A stretch of DNA of 64,000 nt from Plantibacter flavus (GCF_900177615.1 NZ_FXAP01000001.1:1279484-1343483), one strand, 5' to 3'. Shown: positions 20,888 through 31,510, counted from the first letter of the stretch. Made by a program: numbers and translations. Notes: generated by a model not told the origin, from the letters alone.

Positions 20888-21319
20888 CTAGAAGAGTCCG
20901 GGGATCACCTCCTCGGCGGTCTCGGAGAAGACGCTCTCCTGTTCGGCGAGGTAGGACTCCCATGCCTCGGCGTCCCAGATCTCCGCGCGGCTGCCGGCGC
21001 CGATGACGACGAGGTCGCGGCTGAGCCCGGCGTACTGGCGGAGGTTGGACGGAATGGTCACGCGGTGCTGCTTGTCGGGGGTCTCGGCGCTCGCTCCGGA
21101 GAGGAACACGCGCAGGTAGTCGCGAGCCTGCTTGCTGGTGACCGGAGCCTGGCGGATCTTCTCGTGGAGCGCCTCGAACTCCCGCGTGCTGAAGACGTAG
21201 ATGCAGTGCTCCTGGCCTCGAGTCATGACGACCCCGCCGGAGAGCTCATCGCGGAACTTCGCCGGCAGGATGATGCGGCCTTTTTCGTCGAGTTTGGGGG
21301 CGTGACTACCGAGGAACAT
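20888..21319 (-). CDS. mraZ: Transcriptional regulator MraZ
   Basis: 143-aa AbrB-like DNA-binding protein, first gene of the dcw operon and its autoregulator in characterised bacteria. Start ATG at 21319 ([20 protein letters not shown]) behind a G-rich Shine-Dalgarno stretch; a longer reading from 21400 would run through the operator. Two SpoVT/AbrB-type repeats are seen: [16 protein letters not shown] and [18 protein letters not shown], followed by [18 protein letters not shown]. Confidence 0.96.
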   Translation of the reverse strand: MFLGSHAPKLDEKGRIILPAKFRDELSGGVVMTRGQEHCIYVFSTREFEALHEKIRQAPVTSKQARDYLRVFLSGASAETPDKQHRVTIPSNLRQYAGLSRDLVVIGAGSRAEIWDAEAWESYLAEQESVFSETAEEVIPGLF

Positions 21320-21360
21320 ACGCCCCCGCCCCCAATCGTTCTGGCCAACATCTTGGTTGG

Positions 21361-21390
21361 ACTCCACTTTACTCCACTTTGCACCACCAA
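21361..21390 (-). promoter_or_regulatory. MraZ operator: three GTGG boxes with 10-nt period
   Basis: On the minus strand GTGG occurs three times at exact 10-nt spacing (complement of 21364-21367, 21374-21377 and 21384-21387), two of them within a perfect AAAGTGGAGT duplication. It lies 42-71 nt upstream of the mraZ start. MraZ proteins studied so far bind short G-rich boxes in direct repeat with about one helical turn spacing upstream of their own operon, so this is the likely autoregulatory site. Confidence 0.8.
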
Positions 21391-21427
21391 CGCAGCACAT
21401 TCCTCCATATTGGGCCTTCTTCTCATG

Positions 21428-21460
21428 AAAAAACCCCGCAAAGTCAGGACTCTGCGGGGT
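21428..21460 (-). terminator. Rho-independent terminator upstream of mraZ promoter
   Basis: On the minus strand ACCCCGCA and TGCGGGGT form an 8-bp stem around a 12-nt loop, directly followed by a T6 run (complement of 21428-21433). It would stop transcription coming from the DUF3040 gene and insulate the dcw operon. Confidence 0.85.
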
Positions 21461-21519
21461 GGAGGGAAATGGAGGGACTTTGCCGTACCCGGGGCGGTCA
21501 GGGAGGGCCGGAAACGACG

Positions 21520-21551
21520 AAACGGGGCCGATCCGAAGATCGGCCCCGTTT
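21520..21551 (-). terminator. 14-bp stem with UUCG tetraloop, end of DUF3040 gene
   Basis: AAACGGGGCCGATC (21520-21533) is the exact reverse complement of 21538-21551. On the minus strand the loop reads TTCG closed by C-G, the extra-stable tetraloop. It lies about 80 nt after the DUF3040 stop, so it is the first of two terminators in tandem. Confidence 0.8.
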
Positions 21552-21633
21552 GGAGTCGTGGTGCGGCGGCGCCGCGAGGGAGGGAAGTGGAGTCAGGTGG
21601 CCGACCGAGGAGCGACCAGGAGATCGGGCCTCG

Positions 21634-22008
21634 CTACCGCTCGTCGCCCGACTGGCGCTTGTCCCAGCGGTCGTTGAAGCGGTCCATCAGACGCGAGGAC
21701 TTCTGGCCTGCCGGCGCAGCCTGACGAGGTCGCGGCTGTTCGAGTGGAGCCCGGGTCGGCTTCGTCGCCACGAGCACGCCGGTGAGCATGATCGCGAACC
21801 CGAGCAGACCGACGATGGGCTGCTGGATCACGACTCCGAGCACGAGGCCGATCGCCCCGACCACCGCGATGAGGGAGCCGAGCGCGATTCCGCGGTAACT
21901 CGGTTTGCCCGCGCCAGCGCTGACCTTGGAGACGAAATCGGCATCGCTGCGGTAGAGGTGGCGTTCCATCTCATCGAGGAGCCGTTGCTCCTGCTCTGAA
22001 AGTGGCAT
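21634..22008 (-). CDS. DUF3040 membrane protein
   Basis: 124-aa actinobacterial protein. It begins MPLSEQEQRLLDEMERHL, the DUF3040 signature, followed by two TM helices (about residues 38-57 and 62-82) and a basic, Pro/Gln-rich C-terminal tail. Start ATG at 22008 with GAGGGG upstream. DUF3040 genes usually sit next to mraZ in actinobacteria, suggesting a link to division or the envelope; no molecular function is known. Confidence 0.9.
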   Translation of the reverse strand: MPLSEQEQRLLDEMERHLYRSDADFVSKVSAGAGKPSYRGIALGSLIAVVGAIGLVLGVVIQQPIVGLLGFAIMLTGVLVATKPTRAPLEQPRPRQAAPAGQKSSRLMDRFNDRWDKRQSGDER

Positions 22009-22071
22009 CTGATTCCCCTCAAGGTCACACGACGCGACGTTGTTGATCGAGTCTAGCCACCGAAGCATGAC

Positions 22072-22077
22072 TAGGCT
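22072..22077 (+). promoter_or_regulatory. -10 box, leaderless start of polyprenyl synthetase
   Basis: TAGGCT ends six bases before the GTG at 22084, so transcription is expected to start at or next to the start codon; no Shine-Dalgarno is present. This is the layout of leaderless actinobacterial mRNAs. Confidence 0.6.
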
Positions 22078-22083
22078 AGGTGC

Positions 22084-23184
22084 GTGATCGAAAGCAATGA
22101 ACTCGCCACCCTGGTGGGCCGCGGGCTCTCCGACTTTCTCTCCTCGCGAAGCTCCATTGTCGCGCAGATCGGCCCGGAGCTCTCCCCGTTCCTCGACTTC
22201 TCCCGGGAATTTCTCAGCGGTGGGAAGCGGTTTCGCGCACAGTTCTGCTTCCGGGGCTGGCAGGCCGTCTCGACCGGGAGGCACGCCAGCGGTCAGGGCG
22301 GCCTCGAGACCGTCATCGCGACCTGTGGAGCACTCGAGCTGTTCCACGCCGCAGCGCTCGTCCACGACGACATCATCGACAACTCCGACACACGCCGGGG
22401 TGCACCGTCGGCACACGTCTCCTTCGCGGAGTTGCACCGTCGCAGCCGATGGGACGGTGACCCGACCACCTTCGGCACCGGAGCCGCCACGCTCCTCGGA
22501 GACCTGCTCCTCGGCTGGAGCGACGAACTCCTCGACGACGGACTCGACCAGCTGGACGACCGCACCGCCGCTCGCGCAGCGCGGGCCGAGTTCAACCGCA
22601 TGCGGACCGAGGTCACGGCCGGCCAGTACCTCGACATCCTCGAGGAGCGCGCCTGGCGCGACGCCGCCGACGACGAACAGCGCCGCCGGGCCGAGCGCGT
22701 CCTGATCTTCAAATCGGCCAAGTACAGCATCGAGTCCCCGCTCGCGCTCGGAGCGCTCCTCGGTGGCGGGAACGAACAGCAGCTCGCGTCGCTCCGCGGG
22801 TACGGTCTCCCCCTCGGCATCGCCTTCCAGCTGCGCGACGACCTCCTCGGCGTCTACGGCGATCCCGCCGTCACCGGCAAACCGAGTGGCGACGACCTCC
22901 GAGAGGGCAAGCGCACCATCCTCATCGCGCTCACGAGGGAGGCCCTCCAGCCGGGCGCACGCGCCATCCTCGACGAGCTGCTCGGGGATCCCGACCTCGA
23001 CGACGACCAGATCGGCCTGCTCCAGGCGACCATCCGCGACAGCGGAGCCGTCGACCAGGTGGAGAAGCTCATCCAAGACCACGTCGCACGGGCGCTCTCC
23101 GCACTGGGCGAGGCTCCGATCAACGATGACGCCCGGGCACACTTGCGCGGCCTCGCGGTCGCGGTCGCACGCCGCGAGACCTGA
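22084..23184 (+). CDS. Polyprenyl (trans-prenyl) diphosphate synthetase
   Basis: 366-aa class I isoprenyl diphosphate synthase elongating allylic diphosphates with IPP, for quinone or carotenoid/lipid precursors. The first aspartate motif is VHDDIIDNSDTRRG (Asp95, Asp96, Asp99) and the second is FQLRDDLLGVYGD (Asp252, Asp253). GGKRFRAQFC is the conserved N-terminal substrate motif. It corresponds in context to the gene beside pknL/Rv2175c in mycobacteria. Chain length of product not predictable here. GTG start, leaderless. Confidence 0.93.
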   Translation: MIESNELATLVGRGLSDFLSSRSSIVAQIGPELSPFLDFSREFLSGGKRFRAQFCFRGWQAVSTGRHASGQGGLETVIATCGALELFHAAALVHDDIIDNSDTRRGAPSAHVSFAELHRRSRWDGDPTTFGTGAATLLGDLLLGWSDELLDDGLDQLDDRTAARAARAEFNRMRTEVTAGQYLDILEERAWRDAADDEQRRRAERVLIFKSAKYSIESPLALGALLGGGNEQQLASLRGYGLPLGIAFQLRDDLLGVYGDPAVTGKPSGDDLREGKRTILIALTREALQPGARAILDELLGDPDLDDDQIGLLQATIRDSGAVDQVEKLIQDHVARALSALGEAPINDDARAHLRGLAVAVARRET

Positions 23185-23203
23185 GCCGTCCGGCTCGGAC
23201 GGC
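23185..23203. terminator. Small hairpin between convergent genes
   Basis: GCCGTCC / GGACGGC, 7-bp stem with 5-nt loop, in the 25-bp gap between the convergent polyprenyl synthetase and Rv2175c-like genes. It could act as a weak bidirectional terminator; there is no T-run. Confidence 0.4.
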
Positions 23204-23209
23204 GCGGGA

Positions 23210-23551
23210 TCAGGCGAGCGCCTGAGCCACCCGGCGCACCTCGGAACGACGTCCCTCGCGGAGGGCTTGGATCGGCGAGGTCCCGATCGCGTCGTCGTCC
23301 TCGAGCATCCAGACCATCGCGGCCTCGTCGTCGAAGCCGTTGTCGGACAGCAGCGTGAGCGTGCCGCGCAGGTTGTGCACCGGCCCGCCGTCCGCGATGA
23401 ACGACGACGGCACCTGCAGCACGCCGTCGCGTCGGACGGCGAGGAGGTCGCGCTCCTCGAGGTACTGGCGGATGCGACGGATCGGCAGCCCGAGTTCGGT
23501 CGCCAGATCAGGAAGGGTGAACCACACGAGTTCGGAATTCTGCTCAGTCAC
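23210..23551 (-). CDS. Rv2175c-like winged-helix DNA-binding protein
   Basis: 113-aa protein starting at GTG 23551 (TEQNSELVWFTLPDLATELG). The N-terminal half is a MerR/excisionase-like winged helix (LPIRRIRQYLEERDLLAVRRDGVLQVP), the C-terminal half carries the Rv2175c signature LRGTLTLLSDNGFDDEAAMVWML. In Mycobacterium tuberculosis Rv2175c is a substrate of the Ser/Thr kinase PknL, and the two genes are divergent, exactly as here (pknL starts at 23682). Target DNA unknown. Confidence 0.88.
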   Translation of the reverse strand: MTEQNSELVWFTLPDLATELGLPIRRIRQYLEERDLLAVRRDGVLQVPSSFIADGGPVHNLRGTLTLLSDNGFDDEAAMVWMLEDDDAIGTSPIQALREGRRSEVRRVAQALA

Positions 23552-23641
23552 GCACAGCAGTCTGCCACGACCGCGCTCCACTCGGCGCCGTCGGATCGCG
23601 TTCGGGTAACGATCCAGGCACCTCGCCGCCCTCCCGGGGTG

Positions 23642-23675
23642 TTGACAGCTCTTCGCGCTCGACGTTCCATACACT
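23642..23675 (+). promoter_or_regulatory. pknL promoter, leaderless layout
   Basis: TACACT (23670-23675) ends six bases before the GTG at 23682. A perfect TTGACA stands at 23642-23647, but the 22-bp spacing is long for a single promoter, so its role as -35 is doubtful. Confidence 0.5.
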
Positions 23676-23681
23676 CGACTG

Positions 23682-25628
<1,947 letters not shown>

Positions 25629-25664
25629 CCACGGCGAAGCGAGATCCACCCACGCAGCTGCTAG

Positions 25665-25708
25665 ACGACGAAGCGCCCATGCCGGACCCGGCATGGGCGC
25701 TTCGTCGT
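25665..25708. terminator. Bidirectional terminator with 21-bp perfect stem
   Basis: 25665-25685 and 25688-25708 are perfect reverse complements separated by two bases. It lies between the convergent pknL and DAHP synthase genes and should terminate both. Confidence 0.85.
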
Positions 25709-25715
25709 GTGAGAC

Positions 25716-27089
25716 CTACTTCGCGGCGGCGAGCTCCTCCGCCACGAGGAAGGCGAGCTCGAGCGACTGCATGTGGTTGAGGCGCGGATCGCACAGCGAC
25801 TCGTACCGCGTCGCCAGGGTCGCCTCGTCGATCTGCTCGGAGCCGCCCAGGCACTCGGTGACGTCGTCGCCGGTGAGCTCGACGTGGATGCCGCCGGGGT
25901 GCGTCCCTGCGGCACGGTGGGCTTCGAAGAACCCCTTGACCTCGTCCACGACGTCGTCGAAGCGTCGCGTCTTGTATCCGGTGGGCGTCGTGAGTCCGTT
26001 GCCGTGCATCGGATCGGTGACCCAGAGCGGCGTCGCGTCGGCGCCCTTGATCGCCTCGAGCAGCGGAGGCAGGGCGTCCCTGATCTTGCCGGCACCCATT
26101 CGCGTGATGAACGTCAAGCGCCCGGGCTCGCGCTCGGGATCGAGCTTGTCGATGAGACGCAGCATGTCGTCGGCCGAGGTGGTGGGGCCGAGCTTCACGC
26201 CGATCGGGTTGCGCACGCGCGACAGGAAGTCGACGTGCGCGCCGTCGAGCTCACGGGTCCGCTCACCGATCCACACGAAGTGGGCCGAGGTGTTGTACGG
26301 CGTGCCGGTCCGCGAGTCGATCCGCGTCATCGGTCGCTCGTAGTCCATGAGCAGCGCCTCGTGGCTCGAGTAGAACTCGACACCACGCAGCTGGTCGAAG
26401 TCGGCTCCAGCCGCCTCCATGAACTTGATCGCACGGTCGATGTCGCGGGCCAGTCCCTCGTACCGGTGGTTCACCGGGTTGGCGGCGAACCCCTTGTTCC
26501 AGCTGTGGACCTCACGGAGGTCGGCGAACCCGCCCTGGGTGAACGCCCGGATGAGGTTCAGCGTCGATGCGGAGGTGTGGTAGCCCTTGACGAGCCGAGC
26601 GGGGTCGGCCGTGCGCGACTCCGGGGTGAAGTCGTAGCCGTTGACGATGTCGCCGCGGTAGGCGGGCAGGGTGACGTCGCCCCGCGTCTCGGAGTCGTTG
26701 GAGCGCGGCTTGGCGAACTGCCCGGCCATCCGGCCCATCTTGACGACCGGCATCGACGCACCGTACGTGAGCACGACGGCCATCTGCAGGACCGTCTTCA
26801 CGCGGTTGCGGATCTGCTCGGCCGTCGCACCGGCGAAGGTCTCGGCGCAATCACCGCCCTGGAGCAGGAACGCGTTGCCGCTCGCCGCCCGGGCCAACCG
26901 GTCGCGCAGGATGTCGACCTCGCCGGCGAAGACCAGCGGAGGGAGGGTCGCGAGTTCGGCGGAGGCACGCGCCACCGCGGCCTGGTCCGGCCAAGACGGC
27001 TGCTGCTTGATCGGCAGCTCACGCCAATAGTCCAGTCCGGCGATCACCGAGGGTTCGGCCATGACGACTGGTTCTGTAGCGTGGGACAC
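25716..27089 (-). CDS. aroG: Class II DAHP synthase (3-deoxy-7-phosphoheptulonate synthase)
   Basis: 457-aa enzyme condensing PEP and erythrose 4-phosphate, first step of aromatic amino-acid synthesis. The plant-like class II family is recognised by PPLVFAGEVDILRDRLA, FLLQGGDCAETFAG, RMAGQFAKPRSND, YDFTPESRTADPARLVKGYHTSASTLNL, and ELTGDDVTECLGG near the C-terminus. Length is as expected. GTG start at 27089 with AGGAAA upstream. Confidence 0.96.
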   Translation of the reverse strand: MSHATEPVVMAEPSVIAGLDYWRELPIKQQPSWPDQAAVARASAELATLPPLVFAGEVDILRDRLARAASGNAFLLQGGDCAETFAGATAEQIRNRVKTVLQMAVVLTYGASMPVVKMGRMAGQFAKPRSNDSETRGDVTLPAYRGDIVNGYDFTPESRTADPARLVKGYHTSASTLNLIRAFTQGGFADLREVHSWNKGFAANPVNHRYEGLARDIDRAIKFMEAAGADFDQLRGVEFYSSHEALLMDYERPMTRIDSRTGTPYNTSAHFVWIGERTRELDGAHVDFLSRVRNPIGVKLGPTTSADDMLRLIDKLDPEREPGRLTFITRMGAGKIRDALPPLLEAIKGADATPLWVTDPMHGNGLTTPTGYKTRRFDDVVDEVKGFFEAHRAAGTHPGGIHVELTGDDVTECLGGSEQIDEATLATRYESLCDPRLNHMQSLELAFLVAEELAAAK

Positions 27090-27181
27090 GGATTTCCTGT
27101 TTCTCTTCGACCGGACGCGCTCCGGAGCCCGCCCGGAAGGGGGAACGGACCGCGATCGCGGCCCGGTTTTTCAGCTTAGCG

Positions 27182-27865
27182 TCACGCCGACGCCGCGCGC
27201 TCCTTGACGCTCGTGGCGTAGACGTCGCGATAGTCCTGGCCCGAGAGCTTGCGGAGCTCGACCATCAACTCGTCGGTGACGCTGCGGAGGATGAAGCGGT
27301 CCCCCTCCATGCCCTCGAACCGCGAGAAGTCGAGCGGCTTGCCGATGACGATCCCGATCCGACGGATCCGGGGCAGCTTCGTGCCGATGGGCATGACCTT
27401 CTCGGTGTCGATCATCGCGACGGGGACGATGGGGACCCCGGCCTCGAGCACCATCCGCGCGACGCCGGTGCGGCCGCGGTACATCGTCCCGTCTGGACTG
27501 CGGGTGCCCTCCGGGTAGATCCCGAGCAGATGACCGCCGCCGAGGACCGCGAGCCCGGTGTTGAGCGAGGCCTCGGAGGCCTTGCCTCCCGACCGGTCGA
27601 TCGGGAGCTGGCCCGTGCCGAGCATGAAGGTCTTCGTGGCCCAGCCGCCGAATCCCTTGCCGCGGAAGTACTCGCTCTTGGCCAGGAAGGAGATCCGCCG
27701 ATCGACGCACAGCGGGAGGATCACCGAGTCGATGAAGGACAGGTGGTTGCTGGCGATGATCGCGCCGCCGTGCTCCGGGATGTTCTCGGCGCCGATCACC
27801 CACGGCCGGAAGATCGACTTCAGGATCGGGCCGGCGACCAGGTACTTCATGAACCAGTAGAACAT
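27182..27865 (-). CDS. 1-acyl-sn-glycerol-3-phosphate acyltransferase family protein (PlsC-like)
   Basis: 227-aa membrane-associated acyltransferase of phospholipid synthesis. Motif I is NHLSFID (His41, Asp46) and motif III is YPEGTRSPDG (Glu119 to Arg122). The N-terminus is hydrophobic (MFYWFMKYLVAGPILKSIF). It lies 26 nt downstream of the ROK kinase and is probably co-transcribed. Acyl specificity unknown. Confidence 0.92.
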   Translation of the reverse strand: MFYWFMKYLVAGPILKSIFRPWVIGAENIPEHGGAIIASNHLSFIDSVILPLCVDRRISFLAKSEYFRGKGFGGWATKTFMLGTGQLPIDRSGGKASEASLNTGLAVLGGGHLLGIYPEGTRSPDGTMYRGRTGVARMVLEAGVPIVPVAMIDTEKVMPIGTKLPRIRRIGIVIGKPLDFSRFEGMEGDRFILRSVTDELMVELRKLSGQDYRDVYATSVKERAASA

Positions 27866-27891
27866 CGTGCTCCTCCGTCTTGCCGTCGTCG

Positions 27892-28845
27892 TCAGCCGAG
27901 GACGAGGGCGCTCCTGGCGAGATCGCCGGCGCCGATGACACCGGCGTCGTTCACGAGCTGCGCGATGCTGAAGGACGGCTCCGGGTGGAACCCGCGCGCC
28001 GGGAGGTGCGTCAGGAACGCCTCCCGTACGGGGTCCAGGAGGAGGTCGCCGGCCTGGGCGACGCCGCCGCCGATCACGAAGATGTTGGGGTCGAGGATGG
28101 CCGACATGCTCGCGAGGGCCTGCCCCAGCAGATCGGCGAGCTCATTGAGGCACCGGAGGGCGCCGGGATCGCCGGACTCGAGCAGGGCGGAGACGTGGTG
28201 TCCGTTCAACAGCCCGCCGGCAGCGGCTCGCGCTCGAGCGAGGGCGGCACCGTCGCCACCGGCGTCCGCCGCCTCGTTCGCGAGCCGAAGCAGCGCGTTC
28301 CCCGAGCAGTACTGCTCGACGCAGCCACGCGCGCCGCAGCCGCAGGGCAGACCGTCAGGGATGAGGCGCATGTGTCCCAGTTCCGCACCGCTGCCGAAGC
28401 CACCAGTGAGCAGCCGGTCGTCGAGGACGATCGCCCCGCCGACACCCGTGCCGATCGTCACCATGACCATGCTGCGTTCCTCGCGCCCCGCGCCGAACCG
28501 GAACTCGGCCCAGCCCGCGGCGTTCGCGTCGTTCTCGATCGTCACGACCTTGTCGGGCAACCGCGCGGCCAGCCGGGCCTGCAGGGGCTCGTTCCGCCAG
28601 GCGATGTTCGGCGAGTAGTAGACGGTCGAGCGCGTGGCGTCGAAGAACCCTGGGGCGGCGACTCCGACGCTCGAGATACTGCCGTCGTCCAAGGACCGGA
28701 CCATGGCGACGACGTCCTCGATGATGGCGTCGGGATCGGAGGCCTGCGTCGGCGTGCGCCCGGCCGCGAGGATACGACCGTCGTCGTCGACGACCCCGCC
28801 CGCGATCTTCGTCCCGCCGATGTCGATGCCGATCGCGTTTGCCAT
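27892..28845 (-). CDS. glk: ROK-family glucokinase
   Basis: 317-aa sugar kinase phosphorylating glucose. ATP motif AIGIDIGGTKIAGGVVD, catalytic IENDANAAG with Asp106, then TIGTGVGGAIVLD and the ROK zinc site (CGCGARGC, cysteines near 168-175) after GAELGHM. Length typical. Phosphoryl donor (ATP or polyphosphate) cannot be told from sequence. In operon with the acyltransferase gene. Confidence 0.93.
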   Translation of the reverse strand: MANAIGIDIGGTKIAGGVVDDDGRILAAGRTPTQASDPDAIIEDVVAMVRSLDDGSISSVGVAAPGFFDATRSTVYYSPNIAWRNEPLQARLAARLPDKVVTIENDANAAGWAEFRFGAGREERSMVMVTIGTGVGGAIVLDDRLLTGGFGSGAELGHMRLIPDGLPCGCGARGCVEQYCSGNALLRLANEAADAGGDGAALARARAAAGGLLNGHHVSALLESGDPGALRCLNELADLLGQALASMSAILDPNIFVIGGGVAQAGDLLLDPVREAFLTHLPARGFHPEPSFSIAQLVNDAGVIGAGDLARSALVLG

Positions 28846-29000
28846 ACCGGTGCCGTCTCCCTGTCCTGATGTCGCCGTGCTGATGTCGCCGATACCGGCA
28901 GTGGCGTGCGGCCGGGCCCCGTCGAGTCGGTCGCCCGCGCGCCGCAGTCGAGTCTACTGAGCGTCTGCGCGCCACAGAAACCGCGCAAACACCCGTGCTC

Positions 29001-29006
29001 TAGGAT
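29001..29006 (+). promoter_or_regulatory. Candidate -10 of acyl-CoA synthetase gene
   Basis: TAGGAT, about 40 bp ahead of the GTG at 29046, with AAGGAG at 29035-29040 as ribosome site: a conventional leadered gene, in contrast to several leaderless neighbours. No convincing -35. Confidence 0.4.
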
Positions 29007-29045
29007 GGAGCCACATCTTGCCGACCTGGTACCGAAGGAGTTGCC

Positions 29046-30875
29046 GTGGAACAGTTCGACGTCCCCGCAGTCGTCGCAGCAGACCCATCCGCCAATGCGA
29101 CCGATCTGCTCGTGAAGCGCCTGGCTGTTGCGCCCGACGCCGCGCTGTTCGCCGTTCCCCGCGGGTCGGAGTGGGTGGACGTGACCACCGCCGAATTCCA
29201 CGCGCAGGTCGTCGCCCTGGCGAAGGGGCTCGTCGCCGCGGGGATCGAACCCGGCGACAAGATCGGGCTCATGTGCAAGACCCGGTACGAGTGGACCCTC
29301 ATCGACTTCGCCGTCTGGTTCGCCGGAGCACTCCTCGTCCCGATCTACGAGACCAGTTCGCCGAGCCAGGTGCAGTGGATCCTCAGCGACTCGGGAGCGA
29401 CGAGTGTGCTGGTCGAGACGCCCGATCAGTTCGCCCGCTTCGACGAGGTGCACGGCGACCTCCCCGAGGTGGCACGGGTCTGGCAGATCGACCTCGGCGA
29501 CCTCGACAAGATCGCTGCCGCCGGCGTCGACGTCCCCGACGACGAGATCGAACGCCGCCGCAACCTCGCGGTGGGTTCGGACATGGCGACCCTCATCTAC
29601 ACCTCCGGCTCGACCGGTCGGCCGAAGGGGTGCGTCCTCACCCACGCGAACTTCGTCGAGCTGTCACGGAACTCGGCCGTCGCGCTCAAGGACGTCGTGT
29701 CCGCTCCCGGTGCCTCCACCCTCCTCTTCATCACGACGGCGCATATCTTCGCGCGCTTCATCGCCGTGCTGTGTGTGCACTCCGGCGTGAAGACGGGCCA
29801 CCAGCCCGACACGAAGCAGCTGCTCCCCTCGCTCGGCACCTTCAAGCCGACGTTCCTCCTCGCGGTCCCCCGGGTCTTCGAGAAGGTCTACAACTCCTCC
29901 GAGCAGAAGGCCGAGGCCGGCGGCAAGGGCAAGATCTTCCGCGCAGCCGCCGAGACCGGGATCGCCTACTCGAAGGCTCTCGAGAGCGGTTCCGTGCCGT
30001 TCGGCCTGAAGGTGAAGTTCCGGGTCCTCGACCGCCTCGTGCTGGCGAAGATCCGCACGGCCATGGGCGGCCGGGTGCGGTACGCGGTCTCCGGGAGCGC
30101 TCCACTCGGTCCGCGACTCGGTCATTTCTTCCACGCGCTCGGCATCGTGATCCTGGAGGGCTACGGCCTCACCGAGACCACCGCGCCCGCGACGGTCAAC
30201 CTCGCCCAGAAGTCGAAGATCGGCACGGTCGGACCGGCACTCCCCGGCGTCTCGCTCCGCATTGCCGACGACGGCGAGGTCGAGGTGCGCGGGATCAACG
30301 TGTTCAAGGAGTACTGGCAGAACCCCGAGGCGACGGCGGAGGCCTTCGACGACGGCTGGTTCCGCACCGGCGACATCGGCTCCTTCGACGCCGACGGCTT
30401 CCTCACGATCACCGGGCGGAAGAAGGAGATCATCGTCACCGCCGGCGGGAAGAACGTCGCCCCGGCGGCGCTCGAGGACCCGATCCGCGCGACCCCGGTC
30501 GTCGGGCAGGTCGTCGTCGTCGGCGATCAGAAGCCGTTCATCAGCGCCCTCATCACGCTCGACACCGAGATGCTGCCCTCATGGCTCGCCAACAACGGCC
30601 AGGACGCGTCGATGAGCGCCGCCGAGGCGGCTCGGAACCCCGCGGTGCTCGCCGCGGTCCAGCGCGCCATCGACGAGGCCAACACCAAGGTGTCCCGCGC
30701 GGAGTCGATCCGCAAGTTCGTCATCCTCGACGACGAGCTCACGGAGGCGAGCGGTCACCTCACGCCGAAGCTCAGCATCAAGCGGAACGTGATCCTCAAG
30801 GACTTCGCGGAGACGATCGAGGGCATGTACCTCGGAGCGGGTTCGCCCGAGACCCAGGGGATGTCCCTGAAGTAG
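29046..30875 (+). CDS. fadD: Long-chain fatty-acid--CoA ligase (FadD15-like AMP-forming synthetase)
   Basis: 609-aa adenylate-forming enzyme activating fatty acids as acyl-CoA. The AMP-binding P-loop YTSGSTGRPKG is at 185-195; GYGLTETTAPATVNL and GWFRTGDIGSFDADGFLTITGRKKEIIVTAGGKNVAP are the A5 and A7-A8 motifs. KLSIKRNVILKDF near the end carries the C-terminal catalytic lysine region. GTG start with AAGGAG. Its orthologue Rv2187 lies in the same pknL/aroG/plsC neighbourhood in mycobacteria. Confidence 0.95.
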   Translation: MEQFDVPAVVAADPSANATDLLVKRLAVAPDAALFAVPRGSEWVDVTTAEFHAQVVALAKGLVAAGIEPGDKIGLMCKTRYEWTLIDFAVWFAGALLVPIYETSSPSQVQWILSDSGATSVLVETPDQFARFDEVHGDLPEVARVWQIDLGDLDKIAAAGVDVPDDEIERRRNLAVGSDMATLIYTSGSTGRPKGCVLTHANFVELSRNSAVALKDVVSAPGASTLLFITTAHIFARFIAVLCVHSGVKTGHQPDTKQLLPSLGTFKPTFLLAVPRVFEKVYNSSEQKAEAGGKGKIFRAAAETGIAYSKALESGSVPFGLKVKFRVLDRLVLAKIRTAMGGRVRYAVSGSAPLGPRLGHFFHALGIVILEGYGLTETTAPATVNLAQKSKIGTVGPALPGVSLRIADDGEVEVRGINVFKEYWQNPEATAEAFDDGWFRTGDIGSFDADGFLTITGRKKEIIVTAGGKNVAPAALEDPIRATPVVGQVVVVGDQKPFISALITLDTEMLPSWLANNGQDASMSAAEAARNPAVLAAVQRAIDEANTKVSRAESIRKFVILDDELTEASGHLTPKLSIKRNVILKDFAETIEGMYLGAGSPETQGMSLK

Positions 30876-30880
30876 CGCCT

Positions 30881-30921
30881 CGACGGGCTCGGCGGTCGGT
30901 CGACGACCGCCGGGCCCGTCG
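30881..30921. terminator. Bidirectional terminator hairpin
   Basis: 18-bp stem (30881-30898 with 30904-30921, one G-T wobble) and a 5-nt loop, placed between the convergent acyl-CoA ligase and deformylase genes. Confidence 0.8.
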
Positions 30922-30929
30922 ACCGGCGT

Positions 30930-31421
30930 CTAGAACCAGTCGCTCTCGCGGACCTGCTTCATCGCCTCGCGGCGGTGCTCCTTCGACAATCGGTCGAGGT
31001 AGAGCATGCCGTCGAGGTGGTCGGTCTCGTGCTGCAGCGCCTGGGCGAGGAGTCCTTGACCCTCGACGACGAGCTCCTGCCCGTCGAGGTCGATGCCGAC
31101 GGCACGTGCGTAGGGATGGCGCGGCGTCGGGAACCAGAGCCCGGGCACCGACAGGCAGCCCTCGCCGATCTCCTCGAGTTCACCGCGCACCTCGACGAGC
31201 TTGGGGTTGATGAGGTACCCGATGACGCCGTCGACGTTGTAGCTGAACACGCGGAGTCCGACGCCGATCTGCGTCGCGGCGACGCCGGCACGACCGGGGA
31301 GCTCCACGCTGTCCACGAGATCGCGGACGAGGCTGCGGATGTCGTCGTCGATCGTGACGACCTCGGCCGTCGGAGCCTTCAGGACCGGGTCACCGAAGTG
31401 TCTGATGGGTCGTGTCGTCAC
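30930..31421 (-). CDS. def: Peptide deformylase
   Basis: 163-aa metalloenzyme removing the N-formyl group from nascent proteins. All three motifs are intact: GRAGVAATQ (43-51), EGCLS with metal ligand Cys89, and QHETDHLDG with His131, Glu132 and His135. Start ATG at 31421 (MTTRPIRHFGDPVL). Confidence 0.96.
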   Translation of the reverse strand: MTTRPIRHFGDPVLKAPTAEVVTIDDDIRSLVRDLVDSVELPGRAGVAATQIGVGLRVFSYNVDGVIGYLINPKLVEVRGELEEIGEGCLSVPGLWFPTPRHPYARAVGIDLDGQELVVEGQGLLAQALQHETDHLDGMLYLDRLSKEHRREAMKQVRESDWF

Positions 31422-31461
31422 GGGTTGGATCCTTCCGGGCGGGACAGGTGTGGTGGACGCG

Positions 31462-31503
31462 GAGACCGGCCGCGTCGCCTCGAGGAGGGACGCGGCCGGT
31501 CTC
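31462..31503 (-). terminator. Terminator after pyruvate carboxylase
   Basis: 15-bp perfect stem (31462-31476 with 31489-31503) around a 12-nt loop, 8 bp beyond the pyc stop on the minus strand; no strong T-run. Confidence 0.7.
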
Positions 31504-31510
31504 GGGAGGG

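Larger units (their letters stand above)
21320..21633. other. mraZ upstream intergenic region
   Basis: 314 bp without a gene between DUF3040 and mraZ. It holds, in minus-strand order, a UUCG-capped terminator (21520-21551), a second terminator with T-run (21428-21460), an AT-richer promoter area around 21391-21420 (GGAGGAATGTG, CCAATATGG), and the MraZ boxes (21361-21390). Confidence 0.7.

Noticed and set aside
27108..27170. Leader/attenuator ahead of the DAHP synthase gene
   Set aside because: A CCGCGATCGCGG palindrome is present, but no leader peptide with aromatic codons and no T-run on the minus strand were found.
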